From Meconema thalassinum (lineage: Eukaryota > Arthropoda > Insecta > Orthoptera > Tettigoniidae), in contig OX336388.2 in the NCBI GenBank assembly GCA_946902985.2, forward strand, positions 1,215,362,609 to 1,215,426,608: a stretch of 64,000 nucleotides of DNA. The letters run 5' to 3'. Below, piece by piece: positions 1 to 11,942 of this stretch; position 1 is the first letter of the stretch, and each line of letters opens with the position of its first letter. Made by a program: the position numbers and the translations under genes. The notes below the pieces were generated by a model. The model was given only the letters and a program-made list of their open reading frames with translations. It ran no database searches and had not been told where the DNA came from.

Positions 1-154
1 ACTACTCGCGCGCTATCTATTGTGAAATGGATTAACTATGCCTGTGATCATCCCGGAAGTGTTTACAACAACTCACCAAAATTTGATCGCAATCGGATGA
101 ATGGTTTATGAACGCATAAAAGACGAACACACAGACATTCCTTTATATATATAT

Positions 155-3100
155 ACTAGCTGAAGTACCCGTGCTTCGCTACGCGTCATAAATAAATTAA
201 AATGTGAAGGTGACAGTTAAAACAGGGGATAGGCGAGGTGCTGCGCAGAGGGAGATTAAGGAGGGAACATTTTGTCCAACTACACCGCTCGGCGTTGACC
301 GTGTTTTATAGCACAAATTTAGGTTTTACTCGCTAACAGTTGCAGATACCTTTCGGATAGAAAATGTAATTTTAAACCTCGCATATGCCATCAAAAGTTT
401 GCTATTTCTTAGCGTTCTCTTTTTATTTGAAATGGAAATATGAAAGTTTGAAACCAAAGGGTGTAGTGACGTCACTAAAATGGTCGCAATTTTAAATAGT
501 GCAAAGTATTGAAATCAAAAGTAACCTATATGTTAACCAGGTAAATCAGCTACTTCCATGTAAAATTCACGTAAATCAGACCAGTGGTACTTGCGAGATT
601 GAGTAATACACAGACACACACCATCTCAATTTTAGCCTCGCATCGCTCCCGTCATAGTCGTATCATATTGTTTTTCAATGAAATGCAGGTTTAACCCCGT
701 TAACACCACTTTAGAACCTGAATACCCAAAAATCCCTCCGTAGTAGACGTTTTCGACACACAACAAACAAACATATCCCCAAAATATCATTCTTCTAACT
801 TTAATAGTTTTGGTTGGTCGATGAGAGCAAACATCCAAAAATCCTTCCTTAGTGGACGTTTTTCTTCCAGAAAATCACCCCTCCCTATATGCCCCTTAAA
901 TTGCATTTATGAAAACACGGTCGAACACCTATTTATTTTATTTATTTATTCATTTGTTTATTTATTTTTAAGCTGATAGATTTCCTCCGAGTTTCAGACT
1001 CCTCCCTATGTCGTTTAAGAGATACACGCTCAGTTAGGAATCTTTCAACCCCCACTTTTCATCCCTTTCACCTCATAATATACACTAAATCGAAAAACCA
1101 TTAGACATGTGTCAGCTTATTTTTAATGATTAGTATATGTGCCAAGTATCACATCCCCAAATGAAACCACTCGTGAGATATTGTTATTCAATGGAAAGCA
1201 CGTTTACCCCCTTAACACCTCTTTAGAACCTGAATATCCAAAACTCTTTCCTTAGTGGACGTTTTCGACATACAACGAACATATCCCCAAAATTTCATGT
1301 TTCTAACTTCAATAATTTTGGCTCGGCGATGAAGAGTGAGTGAGTCAGTCAGGACATTTTCTTTCATTTATTTTTGATAATTTCACCCCATCCCATTAAC
1401 CCCTTAAATTGGATTTATGTAACAAACGGTCGAACACCTATTTACATATTTAAAGCTGTTTTCCCCCTGAGTTTGATGAGTGAGTGAGTCAATCAGATAG
1501 GACACTTTCTTTCCTGTTTTCTTTTTTCAGAATTTCACCCCTCTCCAAGGGTCCCTTAAATTGGAATAATGAAAAAACGTTCGAACACCTATTTACCTGT
1601 ATTTTAAGCTGTTTTTTCCCACCGAATTTCAAACTTCACGCCTATGTCGTTTCAGAGATACACGCTCCGTCAAGAATCCCTCAACCCCCAATTTTCACCC
1701 CATTCACCTCATAATATACACCACATCGATAAACCCTTAGACATATGTCTGATTATTTTTAATGATTAGTTTATATACCGAATATCACATCCCCAAACAA
1801 ACAACTCATGAGATATCGTTATTCAATGAAATGCACGTTTACCCCCTTGACACGTCTCTAAAACCCGAATAAACAAAAATCATTCCTTAGTTAACGTTTT
1901 CGACATACAGCGAACATCTTCCCAAAATTTCATGTTTCCAACTTTAATAGTTTTCGCTGGGCGTGATGAGTGAGTGAGTCAGACAGGACATTTTCTTTCA
2001 TTTATTTTACCAGAATTTCACCCCTCCCCATGGGCCCATTAAATTGGATTGATTAAAAAACGCTTGAACACCTATTAACTTATTTCTTAAGCTGTCTTTT
2101 TACCCTGAGTCAGTCGGTTAGGACACTTTCTCTCCTTTTTCCCCCCAGAATTTCACCCCACCCCATTGGCCCCTTAAATTAATTTATGAAAAAACAGTCG
2201 AAAACCGATTTACTTACTTTTTAAGCTGATTTTTTTTCGCTGAGTTTCAAATTTCTCGCCTATGTCGTTTAAGAGATCGGCCTACACGCTCCATTAGGAA
2301 TCCTTCAACCCCCAATTTTCACCCCCTTTCACCTCATAATAATACACCACATCGAAAAACGCTTAAACACATGTCTGCGTATTTTTAATGATTAGTTTAT
2401 ATGCCGAGTATCACATCCACAAATGAAACCACTCGTGAGATATTGATATTCAATGAAATGCAGGTTTAACCCCCTTAAGACCCCTTTAGAACCCGAATAT
2501 CCAAAAAACCTCCCTTAGTGTACGGTTTTGACATACAACGAACATATCCCCGAAATGTCATGTTTCCAACTTCAATATTTTTGGCTGGGCGATGATGAGT
2601 GAGTGAATGAGTCAGGACATTTCCTTTCAATTTTTTTTTCTTCAGAATTTCACCCCTCCCGATGAACCCCTTCAATTTGATTGAAAAACAAACTGTCGAA
2701 AAGCTATTTACTTACTTTAAAGCAGTTTTTTCCTGTGAGTTTGATGAGTGAGTCAGTCAGTCAATCAGTTAGGACACTTTCTTTCCTGTCCCTCCCCCCG
2801 AATTTCACCCCTCCCCATGGGCCCCTTAAATTGGATTTTTGGAAAAGCGGTCAAACACATATTTACTTATTTTTATGCTGATTTTTTTTCGCTGAGTTTC
2901 AAACTCCTCGCCTATGTCGTTTAAGAGATACACGCTCCGTTAGGAATCTTTCAATCCCCACTTTTCACCCCTTTAACCTCATAAACACATCGAAAAACCC
3001 TCAGACACGTGTCTTGTTACTTTTTAATGATAAGTTTATATGCCGTGTATCACATCCCCCAATGAAACCAATCGGGAGATATAGTTATTCAATAAAATGC

Positions 3101-3965
3101 AGGTTTAACCCCCTTAAGACCCCTTTAGAACCTGAATATCCGAAAATCCTCCCTTAGTAGACGGTTTTGACATACAATGAACATATCCCCAAACTGTCAT
3201 GTTTCTAACTTCAATAATTTTGGCTAGGCGATGATGAGTGAGTGAGTAAGTGAGTGAGTCTGGACATTTTCTTTCAATTTTCTTTTTTCAGAAATTCACC
3301 CCTCCCCATGAACCCCTTAAATTTGATTTATGAAAAAAAACTGTCGAACAGCTATTTACTTACTTTAAAGCAGTTTTTTTCCCCTGAGTTAGATGAGTGA
3401 GCCAGTCAGTCAATCAGTTAGGACACTTTCTTTCCTGTTCCCCCCCCCCCCCCAGAATTTCATCTCTCCCCATGGGCCCCTCAAATTGGATTTATGAAAA
3501 AACTGTCAAACACATATTTACTTCTTTTTTATGTTGATTTTTTTTTCGCTGTGTTTCAAACTCCTCGCCTATGTTGTTTAAGAGACACACGCTCCGTTAA
3601 GAATCTTTTAATCCCCACTTTTCACCCCTTTCACCTCATAATATACACCACATCGAAAAACCCTCAGTCACATGTCTTCTTATTTTTAATGATGAGTTTA
3701 TATGCCGAGTATCACATCCCCCCATGAAACCAATCGGGAGATATTGCTATTCAATTAAATGCAGGTCTACCCCCTTAACACCCCTTTAGAACCTGAATAG
3801 CCAAAATGTCTCTCTTAGTGGGCATTTGCGGCCCTTGAGGAAGCTGCATACCAGATTTCATTCCAATCCGTTCGGTGGTTTCTGAGATTTCGTGATGAAT
3901 AAATGAATGAGTGAGTGAGTGAGTGAGTGAGTGGTATTTGAAAAATATATAGTAGAAAGAAGATA
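155..3965. repeat. Tandem array of ~635-bp repeat units within an interspersed repeat
   Basis: A landmark reading gtttaaccccnttaanacc, followed by a 'ttagaacctgaat' stretch, recurs near 689, 1202, 1837, 2464, 3103 and 3765. This gives spacings of 513, 635, 627, 639 and 662. Each unit also repeats a 'cacctcataatatacacc' stretch and a 'gatgagtgagtgagtcag' stretch. The left edge follows a TA run (about 145-160) and begins 'agctgaagtacccgtgctt'. The right edge ends in a GTGA microsatellite (about 3908-3932). Open frames here are short, out of register between units and unlike known proteins, so I call it non-coding. Element class not identified. Confidence 0.8.
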
Positions 3966-4740
3966 GTGTCAAGTCTTTGTTGTGCTAAACTCGGTTGACA
4001 GTGCTGTGTGAGCAGCTGAGTAACTAACGGGATTTCAAGTAAAGATCCTCATTTTCTATACCGGTAGTGCTGAGCGCAATTGGCATCAAGTCGGCCGTGT
4101 CTCGACTTGAGCTATGTTGCCATGGAAACTATCTGCCTTGCCATTCCTTCATGAGTATATTTTATGATTTGATTAGCCTGTTTTTGAGTGAAAAAGGGCC
4201 AAAATCAGAAGAATGAGAAAGACTATCGAAAATACATGTAGCCAGCGGTTCCTTCTGGGTCCTAAACTATGTGTATGCAAAATATGGTTGAGATTGGTGG
4301 AACGGTGAAGATTTGTATACGGAACCAACATATATACATACATACATACATACAGACTTTCACTTTTATATATTAGATATAAGATAAGATAAGAATCTAT
4401 TAGGCTGCAATGGGAAGGGGTTAACCCCATCCAACCCCTTGGATGCGCTCCTGCTTCCAACAACTTGGCAAATGGACATATTGCTTTACACAAATTGCTA
4501 TAATTTTCGGATACTTGTCATCTTTGAATTATTCAAATAGTTGAACTTTTCGATTTAGTTTAATAATTGACTATGTGAATTACTTGAATGCTTTGAACAA
4601 CCGAAGTATTCGGACATTCGAATACTTCGAACAATTTATTTGAATTTCGAATTGGTGAACATTCGAAAATGTACAGCTCTAATAAGGACCGGTCAAAGAT
4701 GCTGATGGTTGAATTTTTCAACCATATATCGAGGAATATT
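3966..4740. other. Unassigned AT-rich DNA with a short CATA microsatellite
   Basis: No gene recognised. A (CATA)n run lies near 4331-4353. The part from about 4500 to 4680 is low complexity, with repeated 'tcgaa' and 'attcgaa' words. The 106- and 125-residue open frames in this stretch resemble no protein I know. Confidence 0.5.
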
Positions 4741-4935
4741 CTTTTCAAGGATCGCGCTACCTCGTGCCTCGCTGGCATCGGGAGAGCGTGGGTTCGAATT
4801 CCACCTCGGCCATCCTGAAAATGGTTTTCGTTGTTTCCCATTTTCACCATCAGGCAAATCGTTTCAATAGGTCCTCGGCCGATTTCCTTCCAAAATCCCT
4901 TCCGTGCACTTCCTGAACAGAAACTAAATGGTTGC
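4741..4935 (+). mobile_element. tRNA-derived SINE, family G
   Basis: It begins with a tRNA-like head: a B-box 'gggttcgaattcc' near 4790 after 'cctcgtgcctcgctggcatc'. The body follows, with 'ctgaaaatggttttcgt', 'ggcaaat' and a 'ccttccaaaatcccttcc' stretch. The same head and body recur at 17875-18225, so this is a dispersed family. The copy is short at its 3' end. The bodies of several other SINE families in the window share the central segment. Confidence 0.75.
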
Positions 4936-4937
4936 AT

Positions 4938-5425
4938 TATAGTACATTATGAAACGAGCCTATAATGAATGACACGAGTATGTTTATAAAACGAGCGAAG
5001 CGAGTTTTATAATTTCCATACGAGTGTCTTAATTACCATTATATGCGAGTTACATACCACTGTTTATGTTCGACGATAATTATAACTATTTTATGTTCGA
5101 ACATAAATATTCATAAATACTTGTCGAGATTTCGCCAGTTTTATGTACTGAATAGAGCGCATGGGACGCAGAGAATACCATGGCCTCCTGGAATACCCCA
5201 CTATGACACGAGAAGCCACGCAGTGAAATTTAAAAATAGAAGGCCGTGGAAGTGAGCGCAGGCGCGATGCTATCCTTACCTAATTGGTCACACAACTGTT
5301 TCTTGAGCTCTGATTGGTGGGAGAAACTGTTTCATAATGAAAAATAGTGTTATAATGACCCTCATTATGATACAGTTTTCTGACATATAATATTTACATT
5401 TCGACATCGTTGAACATAAATAAAA
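4938..5425 (+). repeat. Fold-back (MITE-like) repeat, copy 1
   Basis: The segment from about 4961 to 5043 folds back on itself, with arms reading 'gacacgagtatgtttataaaacgag' in one direction and its near complement in the other. The body includes 'gagctctgattggtgg' and ends near 'gacatcgttgaacataaa'. Reverse-complement copies lie at 43796-44280 and 60431-61400. It has no coding capacity. It is probably a non-autonomous DNA element; terminal repeats and target duplication were not resolved. Confidence 0.75.
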
Positions 5426-6640
5426 TTATTAAAAGTGTAGTGGTGTCCATCTGTCTGTCGGTCTGTCTGCTACTTTTCCACGCAAAAGCTACTCACCGTA
5501 GCTTAAATGTTACATAAACGTAGCTTATGCTAGGGAAAATCATAGGATTATTTCCGTTTTAATATGGCGACAAAAGTCACGTTTCATTTCAGTAGCAGGT
5601 GGAGCTTTCTTCCGACCGGTGAACAGGTATCCGTGGCAGTTTGCACATATTCCCCCTCGCCCACGCTTCACGCTGCAAATTTTCGCTTCCGATGCAGTGT
5701 TTATTTACCCAGGTTAGAACAATACATTGTTTGGAGTATAAGATACATGCACAAGTAGCCTACATGTTTTTCCCGTGTGAAGAACGGATACCACACTTGA
5801 TAACGTTTATAATATTAAAAAAGAAATTATTTTTGAGAGTTGGCAGGTATCAATAAGTGCAACAGTTCATAGTTTGGCAGTTAGATGAAAAGCGGATTTA
5901 ACTGAATTTCACTCAGTTTCTGGAATTAGGGACGCTGCTGGTCAGTGAAACATAACACTGTAAACACTTAGTAGCACGCACCGTGTGCAGCGAGGTGAGG
6001 TGTTGCTATTCTTTTGAAGTGTGTCGCGTTTAATTTCCTGTAACAGCTCAAGTTAGGCTACAAGTATAGTAGCGTTCACCCAACCGCATAAACTTTCCGG
6101 TCAGAAATTGTGCGTGTCAATTTGTATAACATGCACAGACGGAATTGTTTCCAAGATTCGTCTGCAACCAACCACACCCATATATTGCAACCCCCATTGC
6201 TTACTTTCGTCAGCTCTGACTTGATCACTTCTCAGCAAATGTATCATAGCAGCTGCTATGTCCATTCTCTTCCTCATAATCTCCGTGCTATGTACTGCGA
6301 TACCACCTGTACAATATCCTTGTGGGTTTTGTCTCCTTTGCACAAGAAATCAATGTAACATTATTTTGCAAATTGCGAGGCAGTAGACCCTTACATGGCA
6401 GGAAGTTGGTAACTACATATAAGAAAAGAAAATGGCGTGGAGTAACGTTGACACATAAGAGATTTTCTATTTTTTTCTTTTTTTTTTCTTTTAATTTTAG
6501 TTCGTCTGAGGGCATTTTTTTCAATTCTTTTATTCGACTATATCATACATTTATTGTAATACATCATACTGTAAGTACACGATATGAATGTTATTGAAAA
6601 CCTCTGGACCTGCCATAACATGCTTATAATGGTATTCCAG
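5426..6640. other. No recognisable feature
   Basis: Unique-looking AT-rich sequence with a short T-rich run near 6471-6492. Open frames of 64-91 residues occur on both strands but show no motif, signal peptide or repeat that I recognise. I see no RNA gene here. Confidence 0.5.
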
Positions 6641-6725
6641 TTCCTCTATTTTGACCATGTCGATGATAAGTATGATGATTGTTTTTAAGGGGCGGAACAA
6701 CCAGGTCATGCGCCCCACGATATAC
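6641..6725 (-). mobile_element. Short 3'-end fragment of a non-LTR/SINE family
   Basis: Read on the minus strand it gives 'ggggc..atgacctgg..' followed by 'gccccttaaaaacaat' and a short ATC-type tail. This is the same 3' end seen on the 12788-13524 insertion and the 37339-37390 micro-insertion. The fragment is degraded. Confidence 0.5.
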
Positions 6726-6841
6726 GCTTAAAATACAAACCTTGAGTTTGTTAAACTGTAAGGCAAATGACTAAACGGCAAAACCCCTAGCCTATTATAA
6801 ATATAAATAATTCATACTTATATTTTTTTAAATTTAATTTA

Positions 6842-6871
6842 ATTATAATAATAATAATAATAATAATAATA
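6842..6871. repeat. (AAT)n microsatellite
   Basis: About nine uninterrupted AAT units. AAT/ATT runs are the commonest simple repeat in this window and often mark SINE tails. Confidence 0.9.
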
Positions 6872-7198
6872 TGCATTACATCCAACATAACCTGGAAGGA
6901 GGAGCATTTGGGTGAGATAGTCATAGTGAGAAGATGAAGAGATTTAGGGAGGGCTAGAAAGCAAGATCAGCTATTGTTGAATTATTGTTGTTCTTGTAGA
7001 GGCAGCTCTCTTCATTCAGAGGGCAGGTAAATACAATAAAGGAAGATAAAACTAAACAAGCTAGATAGATTCGCTGACAGCAGCCATTCTGAGTGTGGTT
7101 TATCCCTTATTTATTTTTCACAATCGTTCAAGGCAAATATCGAGATGTCACTAATCTTAAGTTTGAGGGCACCTGTACCATTTTATGGCATAATAATT
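6872..7198. other. No recognisable feature
   Basis: Unique-looking sequence between a microsatellite and a SINE. Nothing identified. Confidence 0.4.
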
Positions 7199-7600
7199 AC
7201 AGGGTCTTCGGTGGCGTAGTTGGTAGCATGCTGAACTGCCATGCCCAAGATCATGGGTTCAAACCCGGTCGCAGTCATCGGATTCTTAAGAGCGTATGAA
7301 TCCTTCAATATGCATTCCTTCGGAGGGAAAGTAAATCCGGCGAGTCCATGTCATAGATTTATGGCATGTAAAAGAACCTACCACTACAATTGGTAGTGTG
7401 CAGCTAATTTTGAATATTTTTATTTGGTTAGAAACGCTCTACGAAGTTCCAACATTCGCCGATGGATGTCAGTGACAGTGGCACCTATGATGCCAAAAGT
7501 GTAACTACCGTACTTGAAAATGAACTTAATGGGAGCCAACGGGCGTTCAATTAAAATGCCCCACTGTGGCCGTTGGCTGCAATTCAAATATAATAATACA
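7199..7600 (+). mobile_element. tRNA-derived SINE, family F
   Basis: The tRNA-like head has an A-box-like 'ggcgtagttggtagcatg' and a B-box 'gggttcaaacccgg' (about 7257-7270). The body includes 'ccttcggagggaaagtaaat' and 'catagatttatggcatgtaa', and the 3' end has a short AAT-rich tail. Reverse copies lie at 33826-34185 and 36680-37045. The shared body runs through the 'gcgttcaattaaaatgcc' segment near 7545, which sets the 3' limit. Confidence 0.8.
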
Positions 7601-7610
7601 CATACTATCT

Positions 7611-7690
7611 CAATTTTTAGCCTACTTTCGATTTTTGCAAAAAATGAAAGTAGACTTATGAGATCACTACAGGGCGAAAAAAAGTGTGTC

Positions 7691-7736
<46 letters not shown>

Positions 7737-9155
7737 TGTGTGTACTCTGAATGTCTGTCCCCCCTATCAATTCGAACACGGTGAGCGCAAATTGAACGAA
7801 ATTTGGTACAAAGGTAGCACTAGCAAAGGAAACCTCAGTGTCATGTTTTATATCGCCGCCATCTTGACGGAAACGTAATGGCGGCCACACAAATGTTCAA
7901 AGCTTAAATCAAATTACGACTAACCTAATCATCCGATCTCTACCAAATTTTGCATCAACATACCATTATGGAGGGAGCATCCTTTGACAAATCTAATAGG
8001 TCATTAGCCTAATAGTTTGCGGATGGCGGCCATCTTTGTGTCAAAATCGATTAGCCCTATTAATTCGAACACGGTGAACCCGAATGGAATGAAATTTGGT
8101 ACAGAGGTAGCACTAGCAAAGGGCACCTCAGTGTCATGTTTTATATCGCCGCCATCTTGACGGAAACGTAATGGCGGCCATACAAATATTCAAAGCTTAA
8201 ATCAAATTACGATTAACCTAATCATCCGATCTCTACCAAATTTTGCATCAACATACCATTATGGAGGGAGCATCCTTTGACCAAACTAATAGGTCATTAG
8301 CCTAATATTTTGCGGATGGCGGCCATCTTTGTGTGAAAATGGATTCCCCCTATTAATTCGAACACGGTGAAACCGAATGGAACGAAATTTGGTACAGAGG
8401 TAGCACTAGAAAAAGCCACCTCAGCGTCATGTTTTATATCACCGCCATCTTGACGGAAACGTAATCGCGGCCACCCAAATGTTAAAGGCTAAAATGTAAT
8501 TACGACCAACCTAATAATCTAGTCTCTACCAAATTTTTCAACAACAAATCTTTATGTGGGAAGCATATTCTGACCAAACTGCTAGATCATCAGCCCAATA
8601 GTTTGCAGATGGTGGCCAAGTATGTGTGCAAATCGATTCCCCCTATCAATTCAAACACGGTGAAACCGAATTGAACGAAATTTGGTACAGAGGTAGCACT
8701 AGCAAAAGGCACCTCAGTGTCATGTTTTATATCGCCGCCATCTTGACGGAAACGGAATGACGGCCACCCAAATGTTAAAAGCTTAAATCAAATTTCGACC
8801 ATCCTAATAATTTGATCTCTACCGGATTTTGCAACAACATGCATTTTTGTGGAAAGCATCTTATGACTGACTACAAGGTCATCAGCCCAATAGTTTGCAA
8901 ATAGCGGCCATGTATGTGTGCAAATCCATTCCCCAGATCAATTCAAACACTGTGAAACCGAATTGAATGATTTTTTTTTACAGAGGTAGCACTAGCAAAG
9001 GGCACCTCATATTCATGTTTAATATCCCAATAGCACGTTGTATTTCAACAAGCTACTACAACCAACATTCAATTATACTCCTTGAAAAGGACAAAGAGTT
9101 ATAACAATACCCATGTATTTAGGAGAAAGTAGGCTATCTGTTCTTTACTGAACAT
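7611..9155 (+). mobile_element. Hairpin-ended element with tandem 293-bp units (Helentron/HINE-like?)
   Basis: It starts with an imperfect palindrome 'agcctactttcg...gaaagtagacttatgagatcac', followed by a (TG)n run at 7694-7734. Units then begin 'ctatcaattcgaacacggtga' at about 7762, 8055, 8347, 8640 and 8933, 292-293 bp apart. The right end carries 'gaaagtaggct' (the inverse of the start) and then the hairpin 'tgttctttactgaaca'. No transposase frame is present. Short inverted ends, a terminal hairpin, a microsatellite and internal minisatellite match what is known of Helentron-associated non-autonomous elements; that class is my inference. Confidence 0.6.
7694..7734. repeat. (TG)n microsatellite
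   Basis: About 20 TG dinucleotides inside the left end of the hairpin-ended element. The other copies of this element carry a GT-rich stretch in the same place. Confidence 0.9.
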
Positions 9156-9214
9156 CTTGTTTTAAATTCATTTTTGACTTATTTTTCCGGTACTTTACTT
9201 TTTGTATACCTATT

Positions 9215-9365
9215 TCTTTCATGAAGGCACCAAAAACACCCAGTCTCCGAGCCAGGTGAATTGACCATGTGATATTAAAATTCCCACAACCCGGCCGGGA
9301 ATCGAACCCGGGATCCATCGAGTCAAAGCGTGGCATGCTAGCCAATTATCCACGGGGTCGGACCG
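9215..9365 (-). mobile_element. tRNA-derived SINE fragment
   Basis: On the minus strand the head reads 'ggataattggctagcatgcc' with a perfect B-box 'gggttcgattccc' near 9297-9309, followed by 'tatcacatggtcaattcacc'. The acceptor ends do not pair as in a working tRNA, so I call it a SINE head and not a tRNA gene. Confidence 0.65.
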
Positions 9366-11115
9366 GGTCCTGATTGTACAGCCGTCAAACTGCTTGCCTC
9401 CTTCAATGGTAGATCGGGTTCACGTCCGGAGGTCAGATTTCACGTTTAAAGTACTGGAAATCTCATAGCTTGTCACTTAAAATTACAAGGTTCCTTTTCC
9501 TTTTACGCTATTACTAGTTACCATTGGAGCACAGGTGAGCAAACAAATTCAGCACACACACCCAAATTGACTGAGACGTCTCAAGCTCCTGATATTAACT
9601 AACACTATCTTCCATACGTGTACAATTAAAGCAAGTGCAGTGCTAATAGAGATATCGGTTTCAGGTGACTGTGTGTGTGAGAGAATGGTACAAGCGAACA
9701 TGACAGATGGTAAGGGTGGGGGAGTTATTAACGACTGGAGCACGCATTAGTCACCCCAAGTTGCAACCAATCAAGGCTTGCCTTCCGGCTACAACAGTCC
9801 ATGGCAGGTCAGGCCTCAGTGTACGCTCTGTGCGCGACAAAAGAGCAGACCACGACTCATGAGTCAAGTGTATGAATGGCATTTCAAGTGCACAAACTAC
9901 ACTGCTGCTGGATCGATCCAGGCCACCAGCGAAGCTCAACACATTCATTCATTGTGGATTAATCGCTTAAAATAAGGGCAACTTTAACTTACTCATTACC
10001 TTGAAAACTATGAATTTTTAATTGTTAAGATATTCCTCAACTTTGTCATGAAGCTAAGTATTGGCTTTGGTGTTTGATGGCAATGGGGCCCTGTGCGACT
10101 TTGATGATAATGATGATGATGATGAATGTTGTTTTGAGGCATGGAACAGTGAGGTAGTGTGCCCCTTTGTGAGACTTGGACATTAGAATTAATTGTACTT
10201 AATTATTGTTATTGTAACTACGTTTTCCTTTTCATTGTTGTGGTAAAGTGAGTATTCCCAACCCTAGCCTCAATTACAAGAAAACACATTTCTACAGACA
10301 TCACAGGAACAATAATAACAACAACAACAACTACTACTACTTAATTGCTTTCTTTCTTTCCTTCTTTTATTTGTGAATATTAGTCAGGCCAAAAATTTAA
10401 AATTTTGCAGAGAATTGATATTGTCATGAAAATGAAATTAGCCCATACAGAATTAGGGATCCTGAAGAAGAAAAGGTAATCTCTCCTCTTTCAGAAAAAA
10501 AAATAGTATTATCCCAGAATGATACTGGAGTTTTCGAAAATATATCTATGATATTATGATATTTATGATGTATTTATGATATTTATTTATTTTTGTGTTA
10601 ATTGTTACAAATAACAAATTGATTGAGGTACAGATGATGATGATGATGATGATGATGGTTATGTAGAATTTTAAGGCAGTCTTTAATTATTCTATGAGCT
10701 TAGTTTTAAAGGAATGTTCGGTAATCACAATATCTTATAGGTGGTTCCATTTGAATTTGGTTATGGCACCTCTGCTTCCAAAACCCTCTGCTGTCCATTT
10801 GTCTTGACGCATCTTGTGGCATTCTGCAAACGTGGTTCTTACTTAGAATTCATTTCACTGTCTACCTCGTCAGCATTGTTTACATTTGTCTCAAACCTCA
10901 ACGTTTACCGTCTAAATTCAACTTAACCCCGTTACTTTCATTCCACTTAACTTTGATCAGTTAATTAAACATGTTTAACTTTTAAATGCAATCAGTCAAT
11001 GTTTTTGGTAACTTCCCCAAATGTGATCCCGAGAGATAAAACAATAGCGCACGTGGCAATCAGAATATATTAAAAGCTTTCTCGAACCAATCGTATCTGT
11101 GGCATGTAAAGTATA
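9366..11115. other. No gene recognised; microsatellites and a short SINE-like tail
   Basis: Mostly unique-looking sequence. It contains a fragment of the 'ttgttttgaggc..gtgcccct' 3'-end family near 10100-10165 behind a GAT run, and a (GAT)n run at 10633-10657. A tRNA-like B-box remnant is possible near 9410. Open frames of 61-66 residues look like chance. Confidence 0.45.
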
Positions 11116-11942
11116 AGGTGCGTTCAAAAAGTAACGAGCCGGAGACTGTAATGCGCAAACCGGTGACAACATGGGCTAATCGTGGCGTGTGTAACGAGGT
11201 GTGGTTCCGACCACAGCGTGGAAGGTCACAGCCCGTCGCTAGAGGGCACGCGTGCACGTCTCGTGACGATACAAAGTGACCAGCAGCATCCATCAATCGT
11301 CCAACGCTTTCAGTCGCATTGCAAACAGTGACATGGAGGCGTCAAACGAAGAGCAAAGAGGTGATGTTCGGTTTATGACAGCGGAAGGAGTAGGGGGAAC
11401 GAACATTCATCGCCGAATGTCACAAGTGTACGGCGAATACTGCATTTCCCTTGCAAGGGTCAAGGCGTGGCACAAGCGCATCAGAGAAGGACGGGTGTCG
11501 TTAGCCGATGATGCCCGGTCTGGGGCACCCCCCTGCATTACTGATGACAACGTCCAGCTGGTTGATGCACTCATTACCCAGGGCCGCCAAGTGACAGTGA
11601 ACGCCATAGCCGCCGTGGTCGGATTGAGCGTCGGATGTGTGCACACCATCATGAAGGAACGACTGCACTTGCGGAAAGTGTGTGCCCAATGGGTGCCCCA
11701 CAGTCTTCAACCACACCAGGAAGCATGTCAAATGGCCTACTGTCTTGGTCTTGGTTGGACGATCGATGCATACTGCTACTCGCTTTGTATCGTCACGTGA
11801 CGTGCACGCATGCCCTCTAGCGACAGGCTGTGACCTTCCACGCTCTGGTCGGAACCACACCTCTTTACACACGCCACTATTAGCCGATGTCGTCACCGGT
11901 TGGCGTATTACAGCCTCCAGCTCGTTACTTTTTGAACGCACC
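11116..11942 (+). mobile_element. Internally deleted mariner element with ~187-bp inverted repeats
   Basis: The ends read 'aggtgcgttcaaaaagtaac' at 11116 and its inverse ending at 11942, each next to a TA, as expected for Tc1/mariner. The complementarity continues inward with few mismatches to about 11302 on the left and 11757 on the right, giving inverted repeats of roughly 187 bp. Most mariners have terminal repeats near 30 bp. Between them lies only the start of a transposase gene. The element is non-autonomous. Confidence 0.85.
11333..11800 (+). pseudogene. Truncated mariner transposase (N-terminal DNA-binding domain only)
   Basis: From the ATG at 11333 the frame begins 'MEASNEEQR'. It encodes about 120 residues typical of a mariner transposase N-terminus: a first helix-turn-helix ('YCISLARVKAWHKRIREG'), the 'DDARSGAPP' linker, a second helix-turn-helix ('VNAIAAVVGLSVGCVHTIM'), and 'LRKVCAQWVPH', which normally precedes the catalytic domain. 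In known mariners this part binds the terminal repeats and is followed by a DD34D-type catalytic domain. Here that domain is absent: the frame runs into unrelated sequence and then the right inverted repeat from about 11735. A GTG 57 bp upstream is in frame, but the ATG gives the family's usual start. No active enzyme can be made. Confidence 0.85.

Noticed and set aside
155..3965. Regularly spaced repeats that might suggest a CRISPR array
   Set aside because: Units are ~635 bp, drifted throughout and without short direct repeats and unique spacers; the DNA is clearly eukaryotic.
7420..7890. 156-residue minus-strand frame
   Set aside because: It reads through a SINE 3' end and a (TG)n run giving Thr-His repeats; no domain, and both parts are dispersed repeats.
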